64,000 nucleotides of DNA. It comes from Amoebophrya sp. A120 (Eukaryota > Sar > Dinophyceae > Syndiniales > Amoebophryaceae). The stretch is from positions 3,885,555 through 3,949,554 of the forward strand of contig CAJINV010000004.1 in the NCBI GenBank assembly GCA_905178155.1, in the 5' to 3' direction. Shown here piece after piece: positions 45,801 to 53,759 of this stretch. How positions within the stretch are numbered: position 1 is the first letter of the stretch; each line of letters starts with the position of its first letter. The notes beneath the pieces were generated by a model. It was not told the DNA's origin. It did not search any database and saw only the letters and a program-made list of their open reading frames with translations. A program made the translations under genes and the position numbers.

Positions 45801-46989
45801 GATCGTCGTTCTCCTTTCGGGGATCATATCAACTGCAAAAAATATCCCTGGATGTTGTCTGGAAGGTTGAAACTTGTGATGCTGTCTTTGGATTTCAAAG
45901 AAATCTGTATTGCATGACGACCAGCAAGAGGTCGAGGAGTCCCGTCTGTGCTACGCGGCGAGGGCATTTCTCATGATGCGGAATTGGCATCAGGAAGCCC
46001 GCTAAACATCTGTGATGCTAGGTCATGCATTACAGACGAGACGTCATGGGTCGTCATGCAAAACATGCATGACATTGTCAGGTTTGTCAGACAAACCTGG
46101 CAATGATCTTCCAGACCCCGACACATTTTTTGTACTTGATAGCGGCCGCTTCCACCGCAACGTCGTGGCACCTTCTGCCCGACAACTACTTCCGTACTAG
46201 TGTCTCTGACCCCGCCGCCGTTCGGTCGGGCGATGTTGAGGGTGACAAAAATCCTTGGCGTCGTGAAGAAGATGAGACAACAAGAAGTGCGGCGGCGCTC
46301 TATTACAATGAAAAATGCCCCCACCCCAGGATTTGCAAAAGTTTCTGATGCAAAGTTTCCAAAAGAAAACAACTTTTTATCTTGCATGGAAGGACTGCGA
46401 GTCTTTCTGATGCAGAATCTAGGCGCGCAAGGTATCTTTTGCATCTTTGCATAAGGGATCCGGCTGGTGCTGCTGGGCTCTTTGCAATACAAATTTGAGC
46501 TATTCAGCATGGAAAATTTGTGATGCTGATATTATATGCAGACCAAGACGTGGCGGAATGTTGTTTCTATTGGAAAGGTTTGCAATGCAAATGCCGCCAA
46601 GTAGTTGGTTCTGGGGTGGGGGTATTTTTCATTTCAATACGCTCTACCAGAACGGAACGCAAAGCGGCAGTGGTGTCGACCAGTCGATCCTTTTCTCGGA
46701 GAACTGGGACTTTGGCGCGGCGGCTGAGCGGGAATACCAGAGGTTCCAGCTCGCGCGCGAACTGGGGAGTGCGAATGTCGTAAAATCCGTGCTGTTGTTC
46801 AACGAAACCCCGAAAGCTGGACGAGTGACGTTCGAAAATCGGCAGGAGCTGTTCGGCGCGGAGGTGCTGGAGAAAGGGGGGTTTGATCAAATCGTCTTGC
46901 ACTTCCAACTGCTCGGACCCGGTGGCAATTTGACGATCGATCCCTGGGACCGGCTGGGATCTTTCGGCATGGTGTTGGAGTCGAACTAG
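36843..46989 (+). CDS. PNGase F-like secreted peptide-N-glycosidase, greatly expanded
   Basis: Fifteen exons: 36843-37641, 37817-38493, 39728-41495, 41783-41815, 42057-42091, 42395-43053, 43230-43292, 43490-43657, 44003-44058, 44203-44277, 44614-44948, 45209-45495, 45782-45826, 46141-46300 and 46645-46989. They join into one open 1834-codon ORF. The N-terminus is a signal peptide (MTRHHLPTSLFLLLFTTTSG). PNGase F cleaves N-glycans from Asn of glycoproteins. The N-domain pattern is FVTPYGAP...LVDVTHFAPLL (37482-37550) and ITFYGDTGSFIWN. The C-domain pattern is GHG near 43038, CGEYC (43242-43256 region), WREDC (43565-43579), NPNGATQGGTWW, WCPG (43638-43649), then VGSFVDVSKSFDI. The last exon ends DPWDRLGSFGMVLESN, a typical family ending. 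Known members are about 310-550 residues; here Ser/Thr/Ala/Asp-rich inserts more than triple the length. Conserved phrases such as GHGWE-K-TSLQCGEYC only appear after introner removal. Activity is not proven. Confidence 0.82.
37642..37811. mobile_element. Introner family C, TSD CATCA
   Basis: It starts TATCCTGTGCAAATAAAG and ends ...TTTTGCATTGCATA. The TSD is at 37637-37641 and 37812-37816. Removal gives G-E-N-I-K-N-T-P-I-T-F-Y-G. Confidence 0.92.
38541..39700. mobile_element. Large TIR element (about 1.16 kb) inside the PNGase F-like gene
   Basis: The ends are inverted repeats: CGTTAGCATACAGAAGGG with GAATTTGCAGTGAATTT on the left, and the reverse complement of CACTACAAATTCGCCACTTC with ATGCTAACG on the right. 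A direct repeat of about 57 bp flanks it: left copy 38484-38540, right copy about 39719-39776, both in the same reading frame (coding TTRSTTAGTTTRT). Splicing from the left copy to the right copy (removing 38494-39727) keeps the ORF open. The interior has no transposase-like ORF that I can recognise; it has a repeated AAATTCACC-type motif (39160-39240). It is far larger than the other introners and may be a different class. Confidence 0.7.
39849..39892 (+). repeat. CCACGA hexanucleotide repeat coding Pro-Arg
   Basis: About seven CCACGA units inside the PNGase F-like gene encode a (PR)n run. This is one of several simple-repeat expansions that lengthen this protein. Confidence 0.9.
41496..41777. 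mobile_element. Introner family B, TSD CGCGG
   Basis: It starts TATCATTTGTAAAAGCGTCC and ends ...TTTTACTCAGAATA. The TSD is at 41491-41495 and 41778-41782. Removal gives R-D-A-V-D-Y-V-S-K. Confidence 0.92.
41816..42051. mobile_element. Introner family D, TSD CGCGA
   Basis: It starts TATGGCGTTCTCAACTG and ends ...GAGAGCGCCATA. The TSD is at 41811-41815 and 42052-42056. A 33-nt exon lies on its left and a 35-nt exon on its right, among the smallest exons in the window. Confidence 0.93.
42092..42386. mobile_element. Introner family B, TSD TCGAG with 3-nt offset
   Basis: It starts TATCCTGAGTTTAAGACGTC and ends ...TTGCACAGGATA. TCGAG at 42087-42091 recurs at 42390-42394, but three extra bases (TTA) lie between the element end and the right copy. 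Removal through 42394 gives V-E-V-E-R-N-A-V-N. Confidence 0.88.
43054..43224. mobile_element. Introner family J, TSD GAGAA
   Basis: It starts TATCACACAGAAAAAAGTCG and ends ...TTTTTTCTCTGGGATA. The TSD is at 43049-43053 and 43225-43229. It separates the GHG motif from the CGEYC motif of the PNGase F-like domain, and removal rejoins them as G-H-G-W-E-K-T-S-L-Q-C-G-E-Y-C. It is the only copy of this family in the window. Confidence 0.92.
43293..43481. mobile_element. Introner family C, TSD GTCGC/GTCGA with 3-nt offset
   Basis: It starts TATGCATTTTCGCAAAAGTA and ends ...TTTTACATTTCATA. The right TSD-like copy GTCGA (43485-43489) is separated from the element end by CTA, as with TTA at 42387-42389. 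Removal gives F-E-P-V-(A/E)-G-A-V-V. Confidence 0.85.
43658..43997. mobile_element. Introner family B with nested palindromes, TSD GTGAG
   Basis: It starts TATCCTGAGTAAAAACGTAC and ends ...TTTTACTCAGGATA. The TSD is at 43653-43657 and 43998-44002. It carries two extra perfect palindromes: AGCCAAAACTTGTGGAT with its inverse (about 43867-43901) and CTAGACAAATCC with GGATTTGTCTAG (about 43926-43950). This makes it the longest family B copy (340 bp). Removal gives W-C-P-G-A-V-S-V-G-S-F. Confidence 0.92.
44059..44197. mobile_element. Introner family C, TSD AGATG/AGACG
   Basis: It starts TATGAACTGCAAAAGTATCG and ends ...TTTTGCACAGAATA. The TSD matches at 4 of 5 bases. It is 139 bp long. Confidence 0.9.
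44278..44608. mobile_element. Introner family H relative, TSD TCGGC
   Basis: It starts TATCGTAAGGAAAATCCACC and ends in a G-rich inverse ...TTTCACTTTGATA. The TSD is at 44273-44277 and 44609-44613. Removal gives L-F-R-L-Y-L-Y-A-T-V-W-N. Confidence 0.9.
44949..45203. mobile_element. Introner family A, TSD AGCAG
   Basis: It starts TATGGATTGCAAATATGTC and ends ...TTTTGCATTTGATA. The TSD is at 44944-44948 and 45204-45208. The core is in reverse orientation relative to the copy at 54255. Confidence 0.92.
45496..45776. mobile_element. Introner family A, TSD GCAGA/CCAGA
   Basis: It starts TATGCATTGCAAATATGTC and ends ...TATTTGCAAGGCATA. The TSD matches at 4 of 5 bases. Removal gives I-P-A-E-V-L-E-Q-H. 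Confidence 0.88.
45827..46141. mobile_element. Introner family A, no clear TSD
   Basis: It starts TATCAACTGCAAAAAATATC and ends ...TTTTTGTACTTGATA. The flanks GATCA and GCGGC do not match, so boundaries are less sure. Frame continuity needs one base to be kept on the right side (D-Q-A-A-A-S reading). Confidence 0.78.
46301..46639. mobile_element. Introner family H, TSD CGCTC
   Basis: It starts TATTACAATGAAAAATGCCC and ends ...TATTTTTCATTTCAATA. The TSD is at 46296-46300 and 46640-46644. Removal gives A-A-L-Y-Q-N-G-T. Confidence 0.92.
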
Positions 46990-48533
46990 GTACGACCATG
47001 GAAATAAGTAACGTAGCTCCGCATTTTTGAAGATTTATTTTTCTTGATAAAATTGCCTTGCGGAGTCTCGTCTGCCAAGCGATGGATCTACAGCTCTCAT
47101 GCTGCAACTACACCTTAAGGTCAAAAAGAAATAAATCAACGTACCGCTCGGAGCATTGACAAATGAACGTACTTTCTGTTCCTGTATGGTCACAATGTTT
47201 TATTTGAAGTATTGATACAAATACTTCTTCAGTGATTTCACCTTCACTTCGCCTCCATTCCTTCCAGAGACCGTCGTGGTGTCTCTCGTCTCTCCGCCCT
47301 AGGAGGGCAACGCATAGAACAATAGCTGGCGGAAGTTCTTTCTGAGAGACGGGAGGAGAGCAACATAGTCACAAACTATGAGGGAGGTGTGCGTGTCGTT
47401 GTGCAGGTGCAGACAAGAGTGCAACAAACAAAAGGAGTGTNNNNNNNNNNNNNNNNNNNNNNNNNNNNNNNNNNNNNNNNNNNNNNNNNNNNNNNNNNNN
47501 NNNNNNNNNNNNNNNNNNNNNNNNNNNNNNNNNNNNNNNNNNNNNNNNNNNNNNNNNNNNNNNNNNNNNNNNNNNNNNNNNNNNNNNNNNNNNNNNNNNN
47601 NNNNNNNNNNNNNNNNNNNNNNNNNNNNNNNNNNNNNNNNNNNNNNNNNNNNNNNNNNNNNNNNNNNNNNNNNNNNNNNNNNNNNNNNNNNNNNNNNNNN
47701 NNNNNNNNNNNNNNNNNNNNNNNNNNNNNNNNNNNNNNNNNNNNNNNNNNNNNNNNNNNNNNNNNNNNNNNNNNNNNNNNNNNNNNNNNNNNNNNNNNNN
47801 NNNNTATGTAGTGAGGTCACCGAACGGTTCTAACCAGGGAGTTTTTTTGACAGCCAGACAGCAAAACGGCCGTCAGTTTTCAAGCGGGCGGAAGCGTTTT
47901 TTGACAAAAAAGATTCTCAATTATCAAGCGGGCAGAGCGTTGCTGGCAAACAAGCCCGGTCGAAAACTATCGACTCGCACTTGATAAAACGACGCAGGGG
48001 AGCCGGCAAAAGGGGCGCCCTTCTGAGGCGCCCACCGCCTTGGTTTCTGCCGATTTGGGGAGCCCAAAAAGGGGCGCGCAAAAAACGCGCCCAAAATCAG
48101 AACAGCGAAACAGCATGGCACGGCCGCGATTTCCGAGCATTTTGGGCGGCCGCGAAAGCGGCCGCCTTTTCGCCGGTTTTAGAGCCGGGGAAGCTTTGCA
48201 AAAAGCGCCGGCGGGAAAAATAAAAACGCGAAAAATAAAAAGCGCCCCAGACGCGCAAAGCCAATCCGCATGCTATGGGCCCGGTTTTTCTTCGCTTTTT
48301 GGGCGCCCCCCTTGGCACCCGGATCGGCCCCATAGCATCGGGGCTGGCTTTCGGAAAGGAATTTTGGAAATGTTCCAAAATTTGTGACGTTTCCCAAGTG
48401 GCCGCAATACCGTGCGGCATAACGTTACTCACGGCGGTATGGCGAGCCCAGAAATAGCAAAGCCGCGGCCAAGGCGGCGGTCGGCAAAAAAACGCCCACG
48501 ACCTCACTACCCCCGCCCCGGCGGCTATATTTC
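46990..48533. other. Non-coding stretch with assembly gap and GC-rich hairpins
   Basis: Bases 47441-47804 are N. From about 47930 to 48480 the sequence is GC-rich and full of inverted repeats. One is a perfect 9-bp stem with a GAAA loop at 48145-48166. A wider inverted pair TGCTATGGGCC / GGCCCCATAGCA spans about 48270-48340. No supported gene; ORFs that span the gap are artefacts of the N run. Confidence 0.6.
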
Positions 48534-48579
48534 GTAGAAAATGAAGCTCCGTCTGACGAGGGCCAGCGCGGCGGCGCTG
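48534..48579 (+). repeat. 46-bp leader repeat, copy 1 of 5
   Basis: The repeat runs from GTAGARAATGAAG to GGCGGCGCTG and is nearly identical in five places. It contains an ATG (48541) and codes MKLRLTRASAAAL. Here the ORF continues only to 48633 (30 codons). Confidence 0.9.
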
Positions 48580-48589
48580 GCCCGAAATC

Positions 48590-48945
48590 CGAAAATGAAG
48601 TGTGAGAATCCGAAAAAAGTGAAATCTCACTGAGATTTCACTTTCTGCACTGGAGCCCAGTGCGCCATGGAAAGTGAAATTTTTCAAAAAGTGAAATTCC
48701 ACTGGAATTTCACTTTTGGAAAATGAAATTTTGGAAAAAGTGAAATTTCACTGGAAAATGAAATTTTTCAAAAATTGAACTTTCACTTTTTGAAGGTCTC
48801 ATGTTTTAGCCTCCCAAAAGTGAAACTCCACTGGAAAATGGCATGACAAGATTTCACTTTCAGAAAGTGAAACTTCATCGGGATTTCGCTTTTTTTCAGT
48901 GCCGCACCGAAAGAGGAGTGAAATCTCACTGAGATTTCGCTGCGT
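48590..48945. repeat. GTGAAAT palindromic satellite-like cluster
   Basis: At least ten copies of a motif like AGTGAAATTTCACT, alternating with GAAAATGAAATTTT, occur in both orientations, often as perfect palindromes (for example around 48617-48643). No coding potential is seen. Its AGTGAAA core is unlike the introner TIRs. Confidence 0.8.
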
Positions 48946-49335
48946 TTTGAATTTCCAGTCGGGCTCCATCCTTCCCTCCCTTTTCTGAAGCAAATGGCGT
49001 GAGGGCATTTTTAAGAGTGTGCATGTAGTGCACAGGCACAGGAATTGCCCGCTTTGTATTATTCTTATTGTATATGAGTCGTTGTCGTGCTGGTATTGGT
49101 AGGAGATCATGGCCCGCGCAGCATTTCATTTGTATGGGGGCATTTATGAAGCAGGGAGCGCCGCGTTGTGTAGGTGCCCGTGTGAAGTATTGCCGTTCTC
49201 GCCTCCCAGTGTTTTGCAGAAAAATTTTCCGGTGAAGAGGGGGGGGCTTTTCCGATCCATGAGTGTAAGTGTTTTTTACTACGTATAAAGATAAACCTCT
49301 TTAACTGCAGTTCATGTGGATGTTGTAGTTCCCAG

Positions 49336-49645
49336 GGGTCACCAGTGACTTTTTCACGTTCTCCAATTCGTCGTCCTGCCACCAGCACGTCTACTCAACA
49401 TCTGACGTAGTCGCTGCAAGACCTCCTCCGGACCGGACCTCCAGTCTTATTTATCAGCTCTACTAGGACCACCGGGGCGGGTCGACTTGACCTTGAGTTG
49501 AGGTTGTCGAGGTAGTAGTTGTTCTTTCCATCTGAGAAATTTTCGCCTCGAGGCTAGTACAGTCTTTTTCATCTTGTCAGCGACCACCTGGAGTAAGTAG
49601 TAGAGAATGAAGCTCCGTCTGACGAGGGCCAGCGCGGCGGCGCTG
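49336..49645. repeat. Direct repeat R1 (without introner)
   Basis: It is homologous to 50585-51262. Shared landmarks are CCACCAGCA, GTCGCTGCAAGACCTCCTCC, GGACCACCG, GAGGTTGTCGAGGTAG and TTTTCGCCTCG; both copies end with the 46-bp leader. This copy lacks the family A introner found in the second copy. Confidence 0.8.
49600..49645 (+). repeat. 46-bp leader repeat, copy 2 of 5
   Basis: The ATG is at 49607. The attached ORF runs to 49765 (52 codons) and reads through into the first unit of the hairpin tandem repeat. The upstream 210 bases are shared with copy 3. Confidence 0.9.
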
Positions 49646-50062
49646 GCTTCTGAGACTTTCAGTAAGCCAAAGAAGCGCCTTTTTTACCACGAGCTGAATC
49701 TTCTTTCTACCAACCTCCTGCAAGACCTGCAGACGTGGCTGGTAGAAAGAAGAATCAGGTGCTGAAAACAAAAAACGGCGTTTCTGAGGCGTTCAGCAAG
49801 CCAAAGAAACGCTTTTTTTACCAGGAGCTGAATCTTCTTTCTACCACCTCCTGCAAGACCTGCAGACGTGGCTGGTAGAAAGAAGAATCAGGCGCGGAAA
49901 GCAAAAAGCTGTGCTTTTTGAGGCTTTCAGTAAGCCAGAGCAACACTTTCTTTACCACGGGCTGAATCTTCTGTCTACCACCTCCTGCAAGACCTGCGGG
50001 TGTGGCTGGTAGAAAGCAGAATCAGGTGCGGAAAGCAAAAAGCGTAGTTTTTGAGGCTTTCA
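49646..50062. repeat. Three tandem units of about 135 bp with internal hairpin
   Basis: Each unit holds TTTCAGYAAGCCAAAGAA-like start, then an inverted repeat CTGAATCTTCTTTCTACCA ... TGGTAGAAAGAAGAATCAG around CCTCCTGCAAGACCTGCAG. Units begin near 49655, 49785 and 49925. The third unit has compensating changes in both hairpin arms (CTTCTGTCTACCA / TGGTAGAAAGCAGAA), which suggests the stem matters. Confidence 0.8.
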
Positions 50063-50656
50063 GATTCGGCCAGCTGGTCAGGATCCTGGTTCCGTCCCAC
50101 TAGTCACCCACCCGGCCGGGCGGGTGAGAAGTGGGACGGCCACAACTCGCCAGAATTTGTTACCCCGCTCTTAGAGTTTGTGCTTGCTAGCATAGATAGT
50201 GAATCCCCGCTTCACCTCGTGGTCCTCGTGTTTCATCTCCGTGTTGGAAGCAATACCTCAGTCACTATCGCAAGTGCCACTTCTTTTATTTTCTTCCCCC
50301 GACCACGAGAAGATGAAGATGGAGAACGCGGCTCACGCTCCTGTGGTCTCTTGCTCCTCCTGAGGGTGATGTTGAGAGCAGCATAGAGATGCAACACAAC
50401 TATGGCCTTGCATGCTTTCGAGCAGTGTAGTTTGAGTGTGCTCCTGTTGCGCGCCAGGACGAGTGTAGCTTTTTACTTATTTTGTGCCCAAGAGGAGCGC
50501 GCCCGGACGAGTGTAGCTGGTGCATATAGCCTTTTTATGATCTACTTGGTTCCCCCGCCGTAGTTCTCGTTAATGCCATCTCGACCAGTCAACAGTGTTG
50601 ACTTTTTTACGTTCATCATCAGCTCCAACTCGTCGTGCTTCCACCAGCAAATGTCT
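50063..50656. other. Non-coding, no gene supported
   Basis: It includes a repeated phrase ...CCMGGACGAGTGTAGCT at about 50455 and 50492. No ORF with a recognisable domain is present. Confidence 0.5.
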
Positions 50657-50947
50657 TATCATTTGCAAATAGGTCTGGGTCTGGAAGATTGCAACTTGTA
50701 ATGCTGTCTTTGGACGATTCCAAAAAATCTGTATTGCATGAGCAGCAAGTTAGAGGAGTAGCCCTAGACTTTGTGCTCCGCGGAGATGGCATTATTTCTC
50801 GTGCGGAATAGGGATGAGGAAGCGCTCTAAAAATCTGTAATGCTAGGCCATGCATTACAGGCGAGGCATTATGGATCATGCAAAATATGCATGACAAACG
50901 TCTGCACTTCTCATCCAGACCCAGACTGCATAAATATTTGCATGTTA
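50657..50947. mobile_element. Family A introner-type element in non-coding repeat
   Basis: It starts TATCATTTGCAAATAGGTC and ends ...AAATATTTGCATGTTA. It is the only short element not inside a gene. The TSD is poor (TGTCT / TCTGC). The homologous repeat at 49336 has no insertion at the matching site near 49390. Confidence 0.85.
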
Positions 50948-51216
50948 TCTGCTTCTGCCTACTCAACTTGCTTCTTCATCTGATGTAGTCGCTGCAAGAC
51001 CTCCTCCGAACCGGACTGACTGATTTCATTTAGTAGAAGTAGTTGTCAGCTCTAGTAGTAGGACCACCGAGGCGGGTCGACGCTTGATGGATTTGACTTG
51101 AGGTTGTCGAGGTAGTTGTACTTCTCTCCTTATCCACGACCTGAGAAATTATTTTCGCCTCGCGGCTAGTAGTCAGTACAGTCAGTCTGTTTCTTGTCAG
51201 CGCCCTGGAGTAAGTA

Positions 51217-51262
51217 GTAGAGAATGAAGCTCCGTCTGACGAGGGCCAGCGCGGCGGCGCTG
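51217..51262 (+). repeat. 46-bp leader repeat, copy 3 of 5
   Basis: The ATG is at 51224. The attached ORF runs to 51382 (52 codons) and diverges from all others right after codon 13. Confidence 0.9.
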
Positions 51263-51382
51263 CCAAAAATCATGAAAATGAAGCAGAGATGTGACATACT
51301 TAAAAGCACTCAACAAACACGAAACGTACTGACTTATCTTGAGCTGACATCTGAAAGCGCGGGAGGAGCGGGAGGAGCGTAG

Positions 51383-52500
51383 GGTGTTAGCGCGGGAGGA
51401 GCGGAACTGCGTATTCCCAATCAACTGGTGACGCACGGCATCCGGGATGGCCGCAGCAGGAGTACACACACACGACACTAGAAATATCTGCCCGAGTTGT
51501 AACCACGCCGAAAACACGAAGAAGCAAAACGAACCATGCAAGACAGGAAAAGTACAGCTGGTGCCCAATAAAAATTTCTAAGTCCCGTCGCGTAACATAA
51601 GGCGCGAAGCAAGCACGTTTTTAAAAAGTACGAAAGGAACGCGCAACACACAAAACACACCGCAGGTGCAGGCAGGCGCAAGCCGCGTAAGACTTCTACT
51701 AGAGGAGCGGCGCCTGCGCCAGCCTGTCGGGGAAAGCTCTGCTGTTCTCTCGTTGTTTCGTCCCAAGTGCTTCGTGTCCTGAGTGGATATCAGAATTCGC
51801 ATCAAAACTCTTGCTGGTTGCAAAACCAAGTGCAACCTACACGGACGGGTACGGGGCGCAGGTAGAACGTCTTGCACTTGTTCCCCACAACAGCGGGGGG
51901 ATCGACGAACCCTCGCTGCGGGCTACAGCCTACAGGTAACTCTGTTGCGGTTGCCCCTCATTACTACGTCTTCGCGCAGTGGCTCACTTCTTCTCGTCGA
52001 ACAGGCGTGGCGTCTGGGCACTCTGGTTACGGGCTTCGGTCTCGACCCTGTTGTCGCTCCAGCGCCACAAACCCAAACAACTCCAGTCCCCGAGCCCAGT
52101 CCCTTAACAGGTCCAGAGAGCCACTGAGCACGCAGCAGCTGGGTGGAGTGGGGTGATCGCAGTACAGACTCGGTGTCGGGCCTTGAGCGGTACTAGAAGG
52201 AAGACAACGAGTGGCACTGAAGTCCTAGGTTATGCACACCCGGAAGGGCTATTTGTCCACTTTTACTGGTGGAGGGTTAACTGCTCTGCGGTGCCCGAGT
52301 CTGTCGAACACAAGTAGTCGTACTTGGCGCAAGTTTTAGGCGCTACGCTACTCGCCACACCGCACCCGTACCCGTACCCCGTACAGATCTACTATCCGCT
52401 CGGCTTGTCGGCACCAAAAATATGTCCTATAGTTAAGCTTAAGAAAGAAATAGCTTAGTAGATAGAAGCTTACTATAGAGGTTTCCTCCTCCTCCTCCTA
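51383..52500. other. Non-coding, no gene supported
   Basis: It begins with repeats of GCGGGAGGAGC (51358-51408). Later ORFs lack recognisable domains. Confidence 0.5.
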
Positions 52501-52546
52501 GTAGAAAATGAAGCTCCGTCTGACGAGGGCCAGCGCGGCGGCGCTG
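52501..52546 (+). repeat. 46-bp leader repeat, copy 4 of 5
   Basis: The ATG is at 52508. Similarity to copy 5 continues about 20 bases further (CTTGTGTCG...), so these two are closest relatives. The attached ORF ends at 52657 (49 codons). Confidence 0.9.
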
Positions 52547-53713
52547 CTTGTGTCGGAGCACAGGCCTGAGAACGGGCGTGCGCTCCGCGCCCGCCGGCCC
52601 GGCGACGAGGGGTTGCAAGGGGGGGCGAGGGGAAAAGAGCGTGGCCGCGGTCAGTGACCATCCCTAGATGCTGAAAGTTTGTTGGCGCGAGAAGCGAAAA
52701 AGAGAAACGGCAGCTCTCCCGCCCCTCCTCCCTTGGTGGGAGCGAAAGAAGCGTAGGCAGAGTCAAGGCCGCTAGGCGCGAGGGGCTGGCAATAGGGGGC
52801 ACAGAGCACAACCGCTTTCCAAGCCTCCACAAACAGGCGCGGCGGAGAGCGTGCGCAGACCCTTTTCGAAGGCGCGGGAGGCTAGCCACAGGAAGCAGAC
52901 CGAAAAGAGCGCGCCGACGGCCGGAAGACTGGAAACCCGGCCGGCACCAACCAAAGGCAGCTCGAAAAAAAAGTAAGGAGGCCAAAGTAAGCCCGCGCCC
53001 GGGGGAGAGGCAAAAAGCCCCGGAAACGGAAGGGGGAGCGCCCGAACAGACTGAAGGGGCGAGCCATAATGTAAAGAAACTAGCCGGAAACACGCCCGGC
53101 GGCCCAAAGAACACGGGGCAAAATCAGGCAGCCCCGCCCGGCGAGGCCGAAGAGTCCGCGGCCGGCAGTGGGCACGCGACGGAGCCCTGCCTGCAGAGCC
53201 ACAGGCGGCAGGGAAAGGCGCAAACTGCCGCCAAACCCCTCGCAACAAGGGGCCAATGGCAAGGGGCGCCAGAATGCAGCAGCACTTCGGCTTGGGGCAG
53301 CCAATCGGCAGCCGCCACCCAGACAGACATCTAAGAGTGTTCGGCAAGGGGAGACCGCAGCCCCAGGCCCCTGCCCGAGGTTCCGTGACAGGCGGCCGGG
53401 GCGAGCTTTTGCTGGTCTCTTGTGTATCTGTCGGGGTTTCTCGCTCCGGCTGCGTTGGCGCGTTTTCTCACTAGTCAGTGTTTTCGCTTTCCCCAAAATC
53501 GGGTTTTTTGTTACTAGTGGCTCCACTAGTGAGCGCCTTCACTAGTGGTGCCTGTCACTACTACGTCTCGCGCTTTTTTGTTACGCTAAAATCACTAGCA
53601 GGATTTCTACTAGTAGCCGTTTTTCTGCTAGCACGATTCTACTAGCAACATTTCTACTAGCACCTTGCACCTCCCCGTCCGCCAGAATTTTTCCAATAGT
53701 ATTGTAGATAATT
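52547..53713. other. GC-rich non-coding stretch with ACTAGT-type repeats
   Basis: 52547-53450 is GC-rich with long open frames on both strands but no recognisable protein. From about 53470 to 53670 the motifs CACTAGTGG and TTCTACTAGCA recur at least eight times. Confidence 0.6.
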
Positions 53714-53759
53714 GTAGAAAATGAAGCTCCGTCTGACGAGGGCCAGCGCGGCGGCGCTG
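53714..53759 (+). repeat. 46-bp leader repeat, copy 5 of 5 (coding)
   Basis: The ATG at 53721 is the start of the long PAN-like gene; this is the only copy attached to a long gene. It codes the first 13 residues of its presumed signal peptide. Confidence 0.9.

Larger units (their letters stand above)
50585..51262. repeat. Direct repeat R2 (with introner)
   Basis: Second copy of the repeat at 49336-49645, interrupted by a family A introner at 50657-50947 and ending in leader copy 3. Confidence 0.8.

Noticed and set aside
47299-47833. ORFs spanning the run of N
   Set aside because: They consist mostly of undetermined residues and only reflect the assembly gap.
49646-50062. Possible CRISPR array
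   Set aside because: Only three long units with internal hairpins, no short spacers of uniform length, no cas genes, and a eukaryotic context.
52473-53347. Long minus-strand ORFs (about 190-213 codons) in the GC-rich stretch
   Set aside because: Open frames are expected at this GC content; products are Pro/Arg/Ser-rich with no recognisable domain and overlap each other in different frames.
53721-53759. Leader repeat as a dinoflagellate spliced-leader sequence
   Set aside because: The sequence does not resemble the known dinoflagellate spliced leader and contains coding sequence with an ATG.
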